Source of the DNA: Campylorhamphus procurvoides
Taxonomy: Eukaryota; Chordata; Aves; Passeriformes; Dendrocolaptidae
DNA: 64,000 nt
Assembly (NCBI GenBank): GCA_013396655.1
Contig: WBMV01001908.1
Location: forward strand, 496,325-560,324
Direction: 5' to 3'
The notes beneath the pieces are model-generated. The model saw only the letters and a list, made by a program, of their open reading frames with translations, was not told the DNA's origin and searched no databases. Shown piece after piece: positions 1-11,700 of this stretch. Numbering within the stretch: the first letter of the stretch is position 1; every line of letters starts with the position of its first letter. A program made the position numbers and the translations under genes.

Positions 1-265
1 GGTGACTTTTCCAAAGTATTATTGCAAATAGAAAAGAAAATTAAAAAGAATATTTTTTGTGAAAAGCTTATAATGGGCATGTTACCCTTTGATTTTCATG
101 TTCTGTCAATATGTCTCAGGCTGAGTCATGGGGTTTCACTGCTAAAATCCAGAGATGGTAAAGCTCAGGTTAAGGGTTTTCAAACATAATAAGTCAAGTA
201 TAGCAAAAATTCAGCAACTTCCCTAGAGTTTAAAGGTCCATTAAGACTTATACTGAAAATGGTTT

Positions 266-398
266 CATAGGGTATTCTGAATTGGAAGGGGCCCACAACG
301 ATCACCAAGTCCAGCTCTTAAGTGAATGGTCTATAAGGGGATCAATCCCACAACCTTAGCATTATTAGCACCATGTTCTAAACAACTGAGCTAATCTC
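266..398 (-). mobile_element. SINE, tRNA-Ile head with CR1-like tail (TguSINE1-like)
   Basis: Read on the minus strand, the right part matches a tRNA-Ile (anticodon AAT) gene: TTAGCTCAGTTG at the A-box, then GGTGCTAATAATG covering the anticodon loop, then a degraded B-box (GGATTGATCC, complement of 339-348). The left part (about 266-330) resembles the CR1 3' end, with the usual 'ggaaggg-cccac-a-gatcaccaagtcca' pattern. A tRNA-Ile head fused to a CR1 tail is the known architecture of TguSINE1, a passerine SINE thought to be mobilised by CR1. The A-box (complement of 382-393) is well kept; the B-box is not, so this copy is probably transcriptionally dead. No clear target-site duplication was seen. 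Boundaries are good to about 10 bases. Confidence 0.82.
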
Positions 399-2346
399 AG
401 GGCTCCTACTATGCCTGGCATCAGCATTTTAACAAATGAAGTATGACCTGGGGATCTATAACAGGATAACATTCTGATATCTTAGAACAGAAAGAGAAGA
501 TGCTGCAGGAGGTTTCCACTGTTCTTTTCATGTGAGTGTTCTCTCTTTTTCACATTCAAAAAAACCTACGTGATATAATTTCTTGTCAAGCTCAGACTTC
601 CAGAGGTAATTAGGAAAACACTGTGCTTTTTTGCCTCTTTTGTTTTTTGTCTATAGGTTGTATTTTTATTTTTATTGTGCTACTCTGTATCATCACTTGA
701 TAGTGACACCTCATCTGCCTCTGTCTTCTTTATATGCTAAGGCCAGGTCTGACAGCAACTTAAGTGGAGTTAAGCAAGTGCTTAACTGGTCCCTCAGGAA
801 TCAGTTCTTTTAATGTTAAAGAAATAAAAAAAGGTGAATAATAATGATGTGAAGTCCCTCTGTTTCTCAGTGCCTTTCTGGAAATACTTAAGATAAGTTT
901 GATTTCTTTTTTTTTACTGAGAAACTTCAAACCACCAGGCATAAATTATCACGTAAGTAAATCCTTGTAGAACTAGAATCTAAGTAGGTTGCACTGTGGA
1001 GAAATATTTTGTAGTAATTTAGACATGCTTCATAAAAAGTAATTAGTAATTATCTAATATTCCAGTGTGGCTTTCCTGCAACAGCTATTAGAATCTTTTG
1101 AACAAAACAGAACATGAGATAACAGACAAAAAAATAATTCAGATTGAAAGATGGCAAAGAAAACTGAGCAGGCAAATACAATCCACCTGAGACAACAAGG
1201 CCAGATGTCTTACTGATCATAATTCCACATGGGAAAACTCATGTGTGAAGAAAATGCTGCAGAGGACAGAACTATTAGCAGAAGTGCAGTTGTCTCATGT
1301 TCAAAACAGTCGTTGGGGTGATAGTTTCCAGTGACTACATAGGCATACTCAAAGAAGTAGAAAATGTAGACCTACGATCAAGACTCAGCAATGAAAGTTT
1401 CCCTGATGAAGGTCAAAAGCTGCACTATCATTACCCAGTATTTTACAGAAGAATATTTTATGTTGCAGATGATAAAAGGAATGACTGCTACTAATGTTGT
1501 CACAGGTATTTTTGTGTACTGTACTCCTCACCCTTTTAAATCAAGAGGAGTTTTATACTTCATTTATTCTAACAGACTCTAGGCCTGATGTTAAAAAAAT
1601 GGCAGAGCCTGCTTGCATTCTTGTTTGGCAGATCTGGACAAAACAAACAAACAAAAAAGTACTTTCAAACAAATAAATGGAGACTTTTATTAGTATCATC
1701 ATCATCAGTATCATCATCATCATCAATGAAACTATGAATATCTAATGGAACCTTTGCAAATACCTTTGAATACCTCTACTAGAAGAAATGTCGCTGAAAA
1801 TTAACATATTTGAAGTGTCTTTAGCATTCTTAGCAGTGTAAACTTCCAGCATGTCTGTGACAGGGGTTCAAGAGCAAATTTTCAACATGCAGAATCACAT
1901 TGTATATCCAGTTTAAGACGTTTCAAAGGGCCCAGTTTTCCGGATAATCAGTGCACAACTTTTCCTCAGAAATGCTTCAGGATGTCCTACTTCTGAAAAT
2001 ACAATCCCAGATTTCAAGAGTTAGGCTTGTTTAGTCAGGGATTAGAAACCATTTTAAAAGCATTTGCATTTCCCAAGTCTCAATACATAAAGTTAAAGGC
2101 CTTTTTTAATATTTCAACATCTTAGTAAGTTGGCTAGTCCACAAATTGCCTAGTTCACAAAGTCTTCAAGGAGATGTGGGATGCTTCATGCCCAAAATGA
2201 ACCCGAGAGATTATCCTAGAAATAAGAACCTTCCAGTTTCCCTGTTTAATTCACATGTGACTTCAAAAGTGCATTTCATGGATGCAAATGAAAAGAGGGA
2301 TTTTTTTTTTAAATTCTAAAAATCTTAATGCATATATTTGTTCTGT
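399..2346. other. Unique AT-rich sequence, no gene seen
   Basis: There is no recognisable gene or RNA. Short open frames of 60-65 codons overlap one another in several frames and have no family resemblance. The only structured element is the ATC microsatellite near 1.7 kb, listed separately. Confidence 0.6.
1694..1725. repeat. (ATC)n microsatellite
   Basis: An interrupted trinucleotide repeat: a run of four ATC units, a CAGT interruption, then five more ATC/CAT units. It lies in non-coding sequence. It could be length-polymorphic, but the interruption lowers that likelihood. Confidence 0.9.
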
Positions 2347-2474
2347 CTCCCTTCCCTTCCCTTCCCTTCCCTTCCCTTACCTAGCCTAACCTTGCCTAAC
2401 CTTGCCTAACCTTCCTTAACATAACCTTGCCTAACCTTCCCTAACCTAACCTTCCCAAACCTTCTCTTCCATTT
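2347..2474. repeat. Pentanucleotide array, CCTTC grading into CCTAA/CCTTG
   Basis: The array opens with five or more perfect CCTTC units. It then shifts, still in 5-base register, into CCTAG, CCTAA and CCTTG units, several in alternating pairs (CCTTG-CCTAA, a 10-base super-unit). It ends in degenerate CCTTC/CCAAA. The pyrimidine-rich strand is the given strand. The CCTAA units resemble vertebrate telomere repeats (CCCTAA), but the period is 5 and not 6, and only one true CCCTAA is present. It is therefore better called a mutated pentamer satellite than an interstitial telomere. Confidence 0.88.
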
Positions 2475-4791
2475 CCCTCTCATTTTGTAGGATATACTCT
2501 GAGCTGAAAAGTTCCTCTGGACTCTCTGAAATACTGATAATTTATTTCTCTAAAAAGCAAAATACCAAGACCCTGAGGAATCTCTTAATGAAAGAGGCTT
2601 GAAACAGTATTTTGTCAGGCTAATTGCATGCTGTAAAAGATTTCAGGTTAAATCTGAAAATATATGTGGCTCGAGGTTGCAGTGTTATGGATGAAACACT
2701 AAGAATGTCCTTCTTCATTATTACCTGGCTTGTTTCTTTGAGCAAATAATAATAGTCTAATCATTGCCCTTGGATATGTGCTTGCAAGTCTCTCTGAAGA
2801 CAACAGGAATTTTGCCTGTATGTCTCAGGGCAAGGTTTTGCCCGATATTTCCAGTGATAATGAGTATTTCAAGGCCATTTGTAATTAATAGTTTGCCAAG
2901 AGTACTTTTTTTATATTTCTTCTGGATAAACTGGTAAAAATGTCCAATGTAGTAGTGGAATTTGTCACTCTGGATGGCAGTAAGGCCAGTGTAGCAAAAG
3001 TGACAGGCTCTTTCATTTCTTATTCATTATGAACATGATTCTGTGTGCTGTTCATACAGCCTTAGCTGTATGGCATGTACACAGTATGGTGATATCCTGT
3101 TGGGATTTAGTTTGTTCCTTCAGTGTGTAACAAAACTGAAAGATTTAAGTTGCATGTAATGAATCTGTGCAACATTTTCTTGCTGGGTAATGAAAGCTAT
3201 AATTGCATAGTAATAAGAGACTGAAGGTCCCTGATATCCACTGCATTACCTATTTATCCTTGGAATCTTTCCCACAGTGCATGTGCTGAGGCTTTTATCA
3301 GCTTCATTTTAAATGTCCCAGGTAATAGGACATCAAGATTTCCCCTCTGCCATAACTTCTGTGTAAGCAATCCCAGTGTCAGGAACTTTCTCTGATATGA
3401 AATAATGCTTTTTCATTATTATTTTCCATCATTTAAGAATGTACAGTCCTATTGCCTGTGTGCGTACTCTTCAAGCGCTTACAGGTGTAACTGCACCATA
3501 ATTTACCCCCATATGAGTGCCCACCTTTGATCGCGGCCCATCCCTGATCCCTGGAACTGGGGCTGCTGTGAGTGTCCTGCTCCCTGGCTGGAGCTGTGGG
3601 ATGAGCCCTGGCTGCCAGGACCTTTCCTGACTTATGGCTATGTCATCCACACGTTCTTGTGGTTTCAATCCATCTCTGTATGTTCTTGTCCTGTTATTAA
3701 TGCTCATGTAAGAGAATAGGATAATTAATATATGGGGGATGAGGCTCTTGCAAGGGTTCATTGGCCTGCTTTGATCTTCACATGAGGAAATGAGATGACA
3801 ATTTCTATTGGACAGAGTCCTTCTGGGAATCAGAAATTGCAGAGGAAAACCAGAAACCATGGATTTTCAATACGATCAGACAATGGCAAAACACAGAGAG
3901 ACCAGGACTGCGATTACTGCAGCATGGTCCCTCACTCTCATATCCCAGAGGGACGTCTGGTCCTGGTGAGCAGAGCTGCTCCAGGGCAGTGCTGCTCTGG
4001 GTTTCATGAAGATAATGCAGGAGCAGCTCAATTAAGAGAAGAAATTAATTAGAGAGTTGCTCTGTAATTACACTTCCTGAGGCATCTGCACTCTCTTTGC
4101 ATGGCTACAGACATTCCTTCACTCTAGAGTGGCTGAAAAGAGAGGTTTGCTTCTCACGTCATCTCTAAGGCCTCTATATCAGGTGTTGAATCAATCTCAC
4201 TGTGTTAATATTAAATAATAGGAAGAGAGAATGACCAAAACGAGCTGCAGCACTGTCTAGAGGAATAAAATATTTCACTGGAAATGAGGAGGGAAATTCT
4301 GAGAAGACTTACCAAACACGAGAAATTTGTAACACAATGCCAGATTAGATTTATTTTAGATGAGTGCAAGGTAAACAACTCTGGAAAGAACAATTTAAGA
4401 TACTGATATATACTGATGGATTCAGAATTGTCTGTTATTTCTTAGGAAAATTGTTCTAGGCATCATTATGGATCATTCAATGAAGACATCTGCTCTGCAT
4501 GAACAAGTACCAAATAAGATGTTTGTCTGCATGGGAAAGGACATGGTGAATAGCAAAGACAAAATTATACAAAATGTCATTGTATACAACCTGCGTTACA
4601 GCATGTCCTTACTTTGAATACTATATTTACTTTTGGTCATTTCAGCTCAAAGAGGCCATGAGAGAAATTGAAAGAGATTTTGAGAAAGCCAAGTGAAACA
4701 TCTTAGAATCACAGGATAATATTTCCAATACAGACAAAACATAAAAGAACTAGGTTTGTTAATTTGGTTAGGAGTAAAGTGAGGTGTGGTA
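2475..4791. other. Unique sequence, no gene seen
   Basis: No gene or dated repeat is identified. A patch of higher G+C at about 3470-3640 carries a 129-codon open frame on the minus strand, but the frame has no recognisable domain and no splice or promoter context. A 'ttacaggtgtaactgcac' motif inside the patch resembles old amniote repeats, too weakly to call. Confidence 0.55.
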
Positions 4792-5016
4792 TGTCATGGC
4801 TTACCCCCCAGCTGGCAACTAAGCCACACATAGCTACATGCTCACTCCTCCCCGGTGGGATGGGGGAGAGGACCAGCAGAGTAAAAGTAAGAAAACTTGT
4901 GGGTCAAGACAAAAACAGTTTAATAGATAAAGCAAAAGGTGTGCCTACACACAAGAAAAGCAAAAACAAGGAATTCATTTATCACTTCCCGTGGTCTGTC
5001 GGTGTGCTCAAAAACT
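4792..5016 (-). mobile_element. 3' part of an avian ERV (ERVL-type) LTR
   Basis: Read on the minus strand this is the terminal part of a long avian LTR. The end at 4792 is the canonical CA (plus strand TGTCATGGCTTACC). It is followed inward by the familiar 'ccagctggcaactaagc', a 'ccccggtgggatgggggag' block, and a 'gacaaaaacagtttaatag' block typical of the R/U5 side. Only about 225 bp remain; the 5' two-thirds of the LTR, including promoter and poly(A) region, is missing. No primer binding site is seen beyond 4792, so this is a truncated solo LTR or 3' LTR end. It lies just left of a CR1 fragment. The ERVL assignment is from memory of the consensus. Confidence 0.72.
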
Positions 5017-5041
5017 TCTAAAAGAACACACTGAAATATTA

Positions 5042-5267
5042 CTAGATTTCATATAAGGAAAAATTTCTTCACTGAAAAGGTGATCAAGTGTGGAAGCAGC
5101 CTGCTCAGTGAGGTGGTGAAATCAACATCCCTGGAAGTGTTCATAGGGTGTGCAGATGAGGTGCTTCTGGACTTGGTCAAATGGCTGACTTAGCAGTGTT
5201 GGGTTAATCTTTGGACTCAATGATCTTAAAGGTACTTTCCAGCCTCAATGATTCTATGTTACTATGA
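5042..5267 (+). mobile_element. CR1 LINE 3' end (ATTCTATG-tail type)
   Basis: The sequence follows the CR1 3' region in order: 'tataaggaaaaatttcttcac' (ORF2 C-terminus), 'ggtggtgaaatcaacatccctgga', 'gtgttcatagggtg', 'aatgatcttaaaggtactttcca', and a tail of decayed ATTCTATG-type repeats ending at 5267. It is a 5'-truncated copy, as is usual for CR1. Divergence is visibly high, so the insertion is old. It starts about 25 bp after the LTR fragment. Confidence 0.85.
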
Positions 5268-8200
5268 TCATTCATAAAATAGCCTGCAATGCCTGCAATG
5301 CAATTGTAGGATGAAATCGCAACAAGAGTATTTAGATCCTGATTATCCATTAATGATATTGACTGTCATTTACAGGAGGTTTCCACAACCACCATAGGAG
5401 TGCTCTGAAAGTGCCTTAATATAAATAAGTCCTTTATAAGAATAGGCAAAGAAGTACATAGGGATAAAATGTACTAAGTTCAGATAAAATATCAAGGTTT
5501 ATAGTATCCACATGCCTCAAGGCACTTGCACTAACCCATTGCTGTTGACAAAATAGAAAGGATGACACTATGACATACACGATCTTAGAGTTTTGTTCAT
5601 GCAAAATTTTAGTTTGCAGCACTGAGCATCAGCTCTCCCTGCTAGACTAACTACTTGATCACAGACATCCCCAAGAAGCCCACAGCACCTCTACCTCTCC
5701 ATTAACAATGCTCACTAATCTCTGTGGGATGTTCTTCCACTGATAATCAACTTCATGCTCTGTATTTTAATTCACAACTGAATTTTTGAAGGTCTTCCCC
5801 CTCTGTAAAAACTGACAGTGAGGCTGAGGACAGAGAGAAATTAATGTCTGGGACTTCACAGAAACATGGAAGAAGAAATAAGGAAGAGAAACCTGCACGT
5901 GTAGGGAAAGGGACAATTTAAAGTAAAAATTCTCGAATGATGGAGGGAGAAAAATGTGAAGTATTTGAGAGACAGAAGGGTGCAACAAAATAATAGAAAG
6001 GATGAAGACCAAATGGAATAGAAGGAGACTGAAAGGAAGAAGGGGTGGAAGGAGAAATTACAGCACAGACAATTCAGAGGCCACAAAATATAGAGAATAT
6101 AAAGGCATATAAATTTGAGGGGAAAATAAGGTAGGCAAGTAAGGAAGTAGCAGAGAGAAGAGATAAAGAAAAAGGGACCTAAAATTAAAAAAAAAAAAAG
6201 TGAAAAGTCAATTTGAAATAAGCCATGGAATAAGTAAGGAAGACTGAGGGAAGACTGTTTCCATAGAAAGAAAAATGCTAACAAAGGATGCTGAAAGCCA
6301 TCTAAATTACAAAAAGTGGATAGGCTGAATTGAGCATGTATGTAAGGTGGAATTTGAGAGAGAAGATTATGCACTACCAATGTACTATCAATGCCTCCCA
6401 GTGCAGGACAAAGAATGAACTCATCCCCATCAGCTACCTCCAACTCAGACTTTCTTCTCTGTAGGGTCAAAGTGTAAGATACATGAAAATAGAAAACTAT
6501 TAATATATCTTAGTGGTATAACTGTTGGACAGTTCATAATACAGTGGATCTAAGAGCAAATTTTGCTAACCATCTTAGGAAAAGATCACATATTTTCTAT
6601 ATACTGTTGCTAATTCCAGGGGAAAATGTAGATTCTGCAGAAGTACTAGAAAGAATGGACCAGTCTCTGATTTGTGGAAAGCTAATGGCCTCGTTAAACT
6701 CAGTCCTATGGCACTGCTCTCTAGGAAGTAAAATTATCATCAGTTAATGTTAGATAACTCTCAAAATTCTTTAAATTCTTTTAATTCTTTTCTGTACCTA
6801 ATAATTTTCTGATTTTATAATGTGACTGTTACTCAGAGCATGGGAAAGATGTCTAAAGGTGTAGGTCTTGGAATTCTGGCCACATTTTTAGGAGATTTCT
6901 CTGCCTTTTGTGACCTTTCACAGTTTTCAAGTGTTCCATCCCTTGCCTTTTGTTTGCCATTTAGATAGGGAGAACTTTCCTGCAAGGTATTCTACAGCAT
7001 ACAGTGCATAAAGACTTCAGGCCATGCTATAGGACAAGGATAATAATCTTAGTAGTTACTGCACTGTCCTTGGCCATTATTTGCAATTTGCTTAGGTATC
7101 CATTGCCCTCACTACACGTCCCTGTCCTGGTCCAATAAAATCACAAACACTAGATGTTTGTTAATTTTCTATGTATTTAATCAAAAATAATAACAATTTT
7201 TTCCCCCGACCTTCTAGTAAGCTTGTGATGGAGATTTGTATTGTAATTAAAATATAGTTAACAACTTCCTATGAGTCTTTTTTCTAATTTCTTGCAGATT
7301 CAATCACTGTTAGAAACCTCACTTTCCAGAGATTATTTTTTGGTTCCTGAAGAGAATTCAGTCATCTCTATAATTTTTTAATTTTGCTTCATTTAAATTT
7401 TGCAACTAATTTTCAGACTGGAACAATAAATAATTTTAGGACTGGATAGGAGTGGTAAGGGTTAAGAGACCTTTTTTTTTTTTTTTCCTAACTTATCTCC
7501 TTTGTATTCTGATTCATTTTTGGAAGTAGCAACCCCTCTGAGTTTCAAGTGTTCATGAACAGGAGAAAAAAAAAGATGGGAGGGACAAAAAGATTGAGAG
7601 TTGGTTTAAAATGCATATTAGGAATTAAGTACTATCTATAATTTAATTACTTAGTCTTTCTGTTCACAAATTTGGAAGAGTGATTTGGTGTAGGCAATCT
7701 CTTACAGGTCTTTGCCCACGATGTCGAAGTCAGAATTTCACTGCTGCGTGTCCATTTCATCTGGGGCTGCCTTTTACTTCCCTCCCTTTTAGATCCTAGG
7801 CAGTAGCTCTGCATCCCCTATTCTATCCCTACACCTTGGGAGAGAAACATTTAATGCAAATAAAAGTGATAATAGAATTTATCTTCTCTACAGTATTTAA
7901 TTAGCCATGAGACCTAGAGCCAGGTTCACCTCCCTGGACTTCCTCTCAGTTATACTTGACTCTCTGGGTTAAACTTTTGGACTCCTAACATCTCTGCATA
8001 CTGTACTTAGCTTATAAAGGGATGAATTTCTGTTTTTTCACCCATCACTGTGGTATCTGATCATCCTGTGAGTCTTGAATCAACCTTACCAGTAGGATGG
8101 GATGCCCAGATCAAAGCGAAACCTCTCTTACAATAAATTCATATCCACTGGATTTAACAGCACTGCATTAGTGCTTATAACTTCCTATCCTTTATCTGCA

Positions 8201-8349
8201 CTCCACTCACAGCATTATAGCAACTGTTTTTGTGGCTCATTTCATATACACTTGTTTATCATTCCCAGGAACAATTTGATTTTCTTCTTTGAAGGCCATT
8301 CTCCTGTGGCATTTTCCCATTCAGATTAGCTATTTAGCACTTATGGCTT
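5268..8349. other. Unique and low-complexity sequence, no gene seen
   Basis: The purine-rich tract at 5.86-6.29 kb is the main feature. The minus-strand open frame of 204 codons at 5856-6470 is the complement of that tract; its product would be mostly Phe, Leu, Ser and Cys and is an artefact of composition. A T15 run sits at 7472-7486. Nothing else is recognised. Confidence 0.55.
5860..6290 (+). repeat. Purine-rich (GGAA/GAAA) low-complexity tract
   Basis: The given strand is strongly biased to A and G for about 430 bp (many GGAAG, GAGAA and AAGAAA words), with an internal A12-13 run near 6187-6199. Long polypurine stretches are common in bird introns and deserts, and can form triplex structures in vitro. 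No clean repeat unit is present. Confidence 0.7.
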
Positions 8350-8400
8350 CAGTTCAGAAAAGCACTTAAGCGCATGCTAAAGCAAATGCATTCTAAACAT
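8350..8400 (+). repeat. Relic of an old amniote palindromic repeat (partial)
   Basis: The stretch 'cagaaaagcacttaagcgca' followed by 'tgctaaagc' matches, from memory, the end of a short palindromic element common in reptile and bird genomes. A fuller copy of what appears to be the same family lies at 52450-52552 in this window. The family name is not assigned. The match is short, so confidence is limited. Confidence 0.4.
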
Positions 8401-8439
8401 GCACAGACATATGTTACTGGTATATCATTAGGACTTAAT

Positions 8440-8700
8440 ATTTGTATGGACACAGTGCCTAGCAACCCAGCCCTGTTCAGGAGTTCTCATGCTGCCGCGT
8501 GTTGTACTGCCACACAAAAGAAAGACAAACACTGTTCCTGTTCCCAGGAGCTTCCAGACCTGAGCTTTATATACTGTACATCCCTTGAATGTATAATGAA
8601 TATTAACCTGTGTACCCACTGCATTATGCTGAGGGCTAGATGAGCTAAGGTAGCTCCCATTTGTTGATAGGGAAAATAAAGCAGCAAAACAGTTGTCAGT
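8440..8700 (+). repeat. Ancient amniote SINE/LINE-derived relic (MIR/CORE-like)
   Basis: Three motifs occur in the order expected of a very old amniote repeat: 'cacagtgcctagcaacccag' (compare 'cagcacctagcac'), then 'aaacactgttcctgttccca' with 'ggagcttccagac' (compare 'cagtccctgccc...gagcttacagtct'), then 'ctcccatttgttgataggga' (compare 'cccattttacagatgggga'). Each is degraded, but the order supports one relic. The overlapping open frames (63-89 codons) are not genes. I cannot name the family with certainty. Confidence 0.42.
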
Positions 8701-11700
8701 GTCAGCCTTTCTGCACCAGCACTGGCAGATGAGCTCCTAGCCCCTCATGGGCTTTATTCATTCTTCTGGATTTAGGTTTGGCAATTATACTAAAGCATTG
8801 CTTCCAGGCCTAGACAAGGAAATTGAACATTTCCTTGATCAAGGAAAAAACATATTGACATGCTATATTGATTACATGAGCATAGAGGATTTGCAAGCTC
8901 CTAAATACATGGAACAACAGATAATGAATCAGTGTTACAAAGAAGATCAACCATTATGTTAAAATACCAGTGTGCATCACAGCATAATTTTGTTGCATGG
9001 TTTGGTCTGTTATGGATTTCTACTACTTTTCTGTCAGTTAATCAGTATCTTCTGGTTCTGACAGTCACTCTGAAAAGCTTTGTTTTAATTCTGTCACAGG
9101 ATGAGTTGAAAAAGTCATATTTCTGTTTAGTAAATCCTCACAAACTGGGCTTTAGAGATATAAAACTAAAATCGGTGTGTTTTATATGTTTCATTTTGTG
9201 CTCTCCTTGCCCTGAAAAGGCAGAGAAATAATTTTAGATGCAAAATGTAGGATGAGTTCCTCTTCCTGCCCTCTTTCCCAGCTTATAATTATTAAATTGT
9301 AATCATTCTGCAGGGCCAGGAGTCTGGGACAGCTCAGCTCGTATTTCACTCTGTCCAACTGCCTTGTAGACTCCAGCATTAGATCTGTCTGTACTTGTTT
9401 GAATGTAGTCTAATACCAAGAAGATATTCTACCCACTCTGGAGACTTCCACACAACTCTCTGAGGTCATTATTAGAAGCAGAGTAGCAAATTAAAAGGCT
9501 TCTGGGTTTAATCCACCATGTAAGCCCTTTTACCCAATTATGAGGGTTTGATTGTGCCCAATCTCATGCCTTAATCACCCCTGGACCATCTATTGAACAC
9601 TAGTTCAATATGAACATTAGTTGATACTACAAAGAAGTACAAATCTATCAAGGCCTTTAGTTAGTTATGGTAGAGAGCCTTCTCTGATCCAGAGACCAAG
9701 GCAAATCTTGTTTTAGTTTGACCCGCAGATGTTTTTCAACAGCTCTAGTCAAAGCATTGCCTATATCCTTGTGTACACTGTGATACGTACAAGAGGAAGC
9801 TTCATTAGTGTGCAATACTTGAGAAGAAGATGAGCTCCTGTGCCTAACAGAAGGATAACGTTGTAGTGTCTCGGCTCCCATTTTGCTACAGGTGTACTGT
9901 AGCAAACCCTGCCAAGACCACGACTGTTCCCAAATCTGTGCTGCAGAACACCCAGCATGGCTTGCAGACACCACAGCCCTGCTGCACCTGTACTGCACAC
10001 AGAATAAATCAGAACTGCTGGTTCTCATAGGCTCACATGTGATTGGCAGGCAATTAGTTCTCTGTCACCTTCCAGGGATTTCCCAGCTGCAGCTGCACCA
10101 AGCACCATGAATGGAAACCACTGATTTTGCATTCCACTCCCCAATCCTATCTGCTTTTGGGGATTCAGATGTTTTTTAATCAAATGCCTAAACTCATAAG
10201 CAGTCCTTCAGTCTCTTCAAATGTGCAACTCTGTGGCTAAAGTCAGACATTAAAGCAAGACAACCACTAAGTGCAAGTAACATTTAAATGGATTATTTCC
10301 ATCTTTCCTACACTGTTTTTCCATTATACTTCAGGGTATATTTCCTTTTTATCCTTTAAAAAAGGGCACCAGACACTTTTATATTTTTTAATGCTGAGAC
10401 AAATAAAAGAAACTGATGGGCTGTGAAAACAAAAGCAGTAAAGAACACTAAGAACAGAGTCTGGCCTTCAACACAAAAGGGAATGTGCTATAACATGTGC
10501 AACAAGAGCATCCAATTCACTAAAAGACTTATTCTTCCCTTTTCCTTTCCCTCAGTAGCAGCCACTAACAGCAGAATAGTACAGAAGGTTAAGAGTAGTA
10601 CACTGACCACAGCAGCCAAGAATCCCAAGGAAAGATTTTTGTCATAAATAAAGATGATTTTGGTGTGTCCTATTTAACCTTTCTTTACAAAGCCTGAGCC
10701 ATAAGCATTTCCCAAATGGACAATTATTCACTAATTTAAAATGCAGTTTGAAAATTACTCAAACTATTTGCAAATCCAGGTTGTATTTGCAGACTGCTTA
10801 AGCCAAGATGAATGAAAGAAATATATAAGACAGAGGGTGGGTGAAGCTGAAATGTTTGAATTTAATATTAAAAAAAAAAGAAAAAGGAAGTTTGGTTGGT
10901 TTTTGTTTGTTTTAGTCTTGAACACTGCCTTGAGATCAAGTGGAACAAAATTTATACTATCTCCTTATTTTCATTTTCAGTTTTATACAAAATGATAGTT
11001 ATTGAATGTTTTATCTGGGTGCAGAGAAAACTAAGAGTTCGTTTTGGCAAGAATATGTTTTTTGTTAATTTCAAGCTATCATCCTTCATAGTTTCCTTCT
11101 CTCTTTCAGTTTCAGTATCAAAAATTTAGAGCACTAGAACAAATCACAAAATGGTTTTGTGCAATCAGCAACTTCACTTGACAGAGGCAGACGACTAGAA
11201 TAGCAAGGGGGCAGATACGTGCTAACAGAGGTCTCTGCGGTACCGTTGTCTGATATTGAACTTCAGGAGCTTCAGAAACATGGTACACACGAGAGACACA
11301 AGACTGGTATGGCATAAGCAACTTAATATCAGATAGGGAACAGTATATTAAATCAGAGCCCAGCATAACAAAAGAGGTTTTGGCAATCAGAATTAAGACG
11401 AACCGGCAAAGCTGAACCACATCAGCTGGTATATAACTCAGAGAAAATTGAAGGTAATTTATGTGGTTACAAAAATTAACAAGCCAAACTTAGAAGTAGT
11501 TCTTTCAGACTTTATCAAGAACTGTGCAGTCTTCATGTGATGTCTCTGTGTGCCACTGCCACCAGCTCCTTTCTTCTCTGGTACCTTAGCAAGCTTGCTT
11601 GCCCCCTAAAACCCACTGAGGTGTTAGCTGTTTGCCCCACAGCAATAGCCTCGCTAGTTGTCCATTTAATAAGTAGCTCCCATGCCATCAGCATTAGCTG

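Noticed and set aside
266..398. A functional tRNA-Ile gene
   Set aside because: The acceptor stem and B-box are not intact and the segment is fused to a CR1 tail, so it is a SINE.
2347..2474. Interstitial telomere repeat
   Set aside because: The period is 5 bases (CCTTC, CCTAA, CCTTG) and only one CCCTAA hexamer occurs.
5856..6470. 204-codon minus-strand open frame, the longest apart from the LTR frame
   Set aside because: It is the complement of a purine-rich tract, so it lacks stops by composition. The product is Phe/Leu/Ser/Cys-rich with no domain.
8747..8962. 71-codon frame with a protein-like composition
   Set aside because: I considered it as an exon or pseudogene, but no family is recognised and there are no neighbouring exons.
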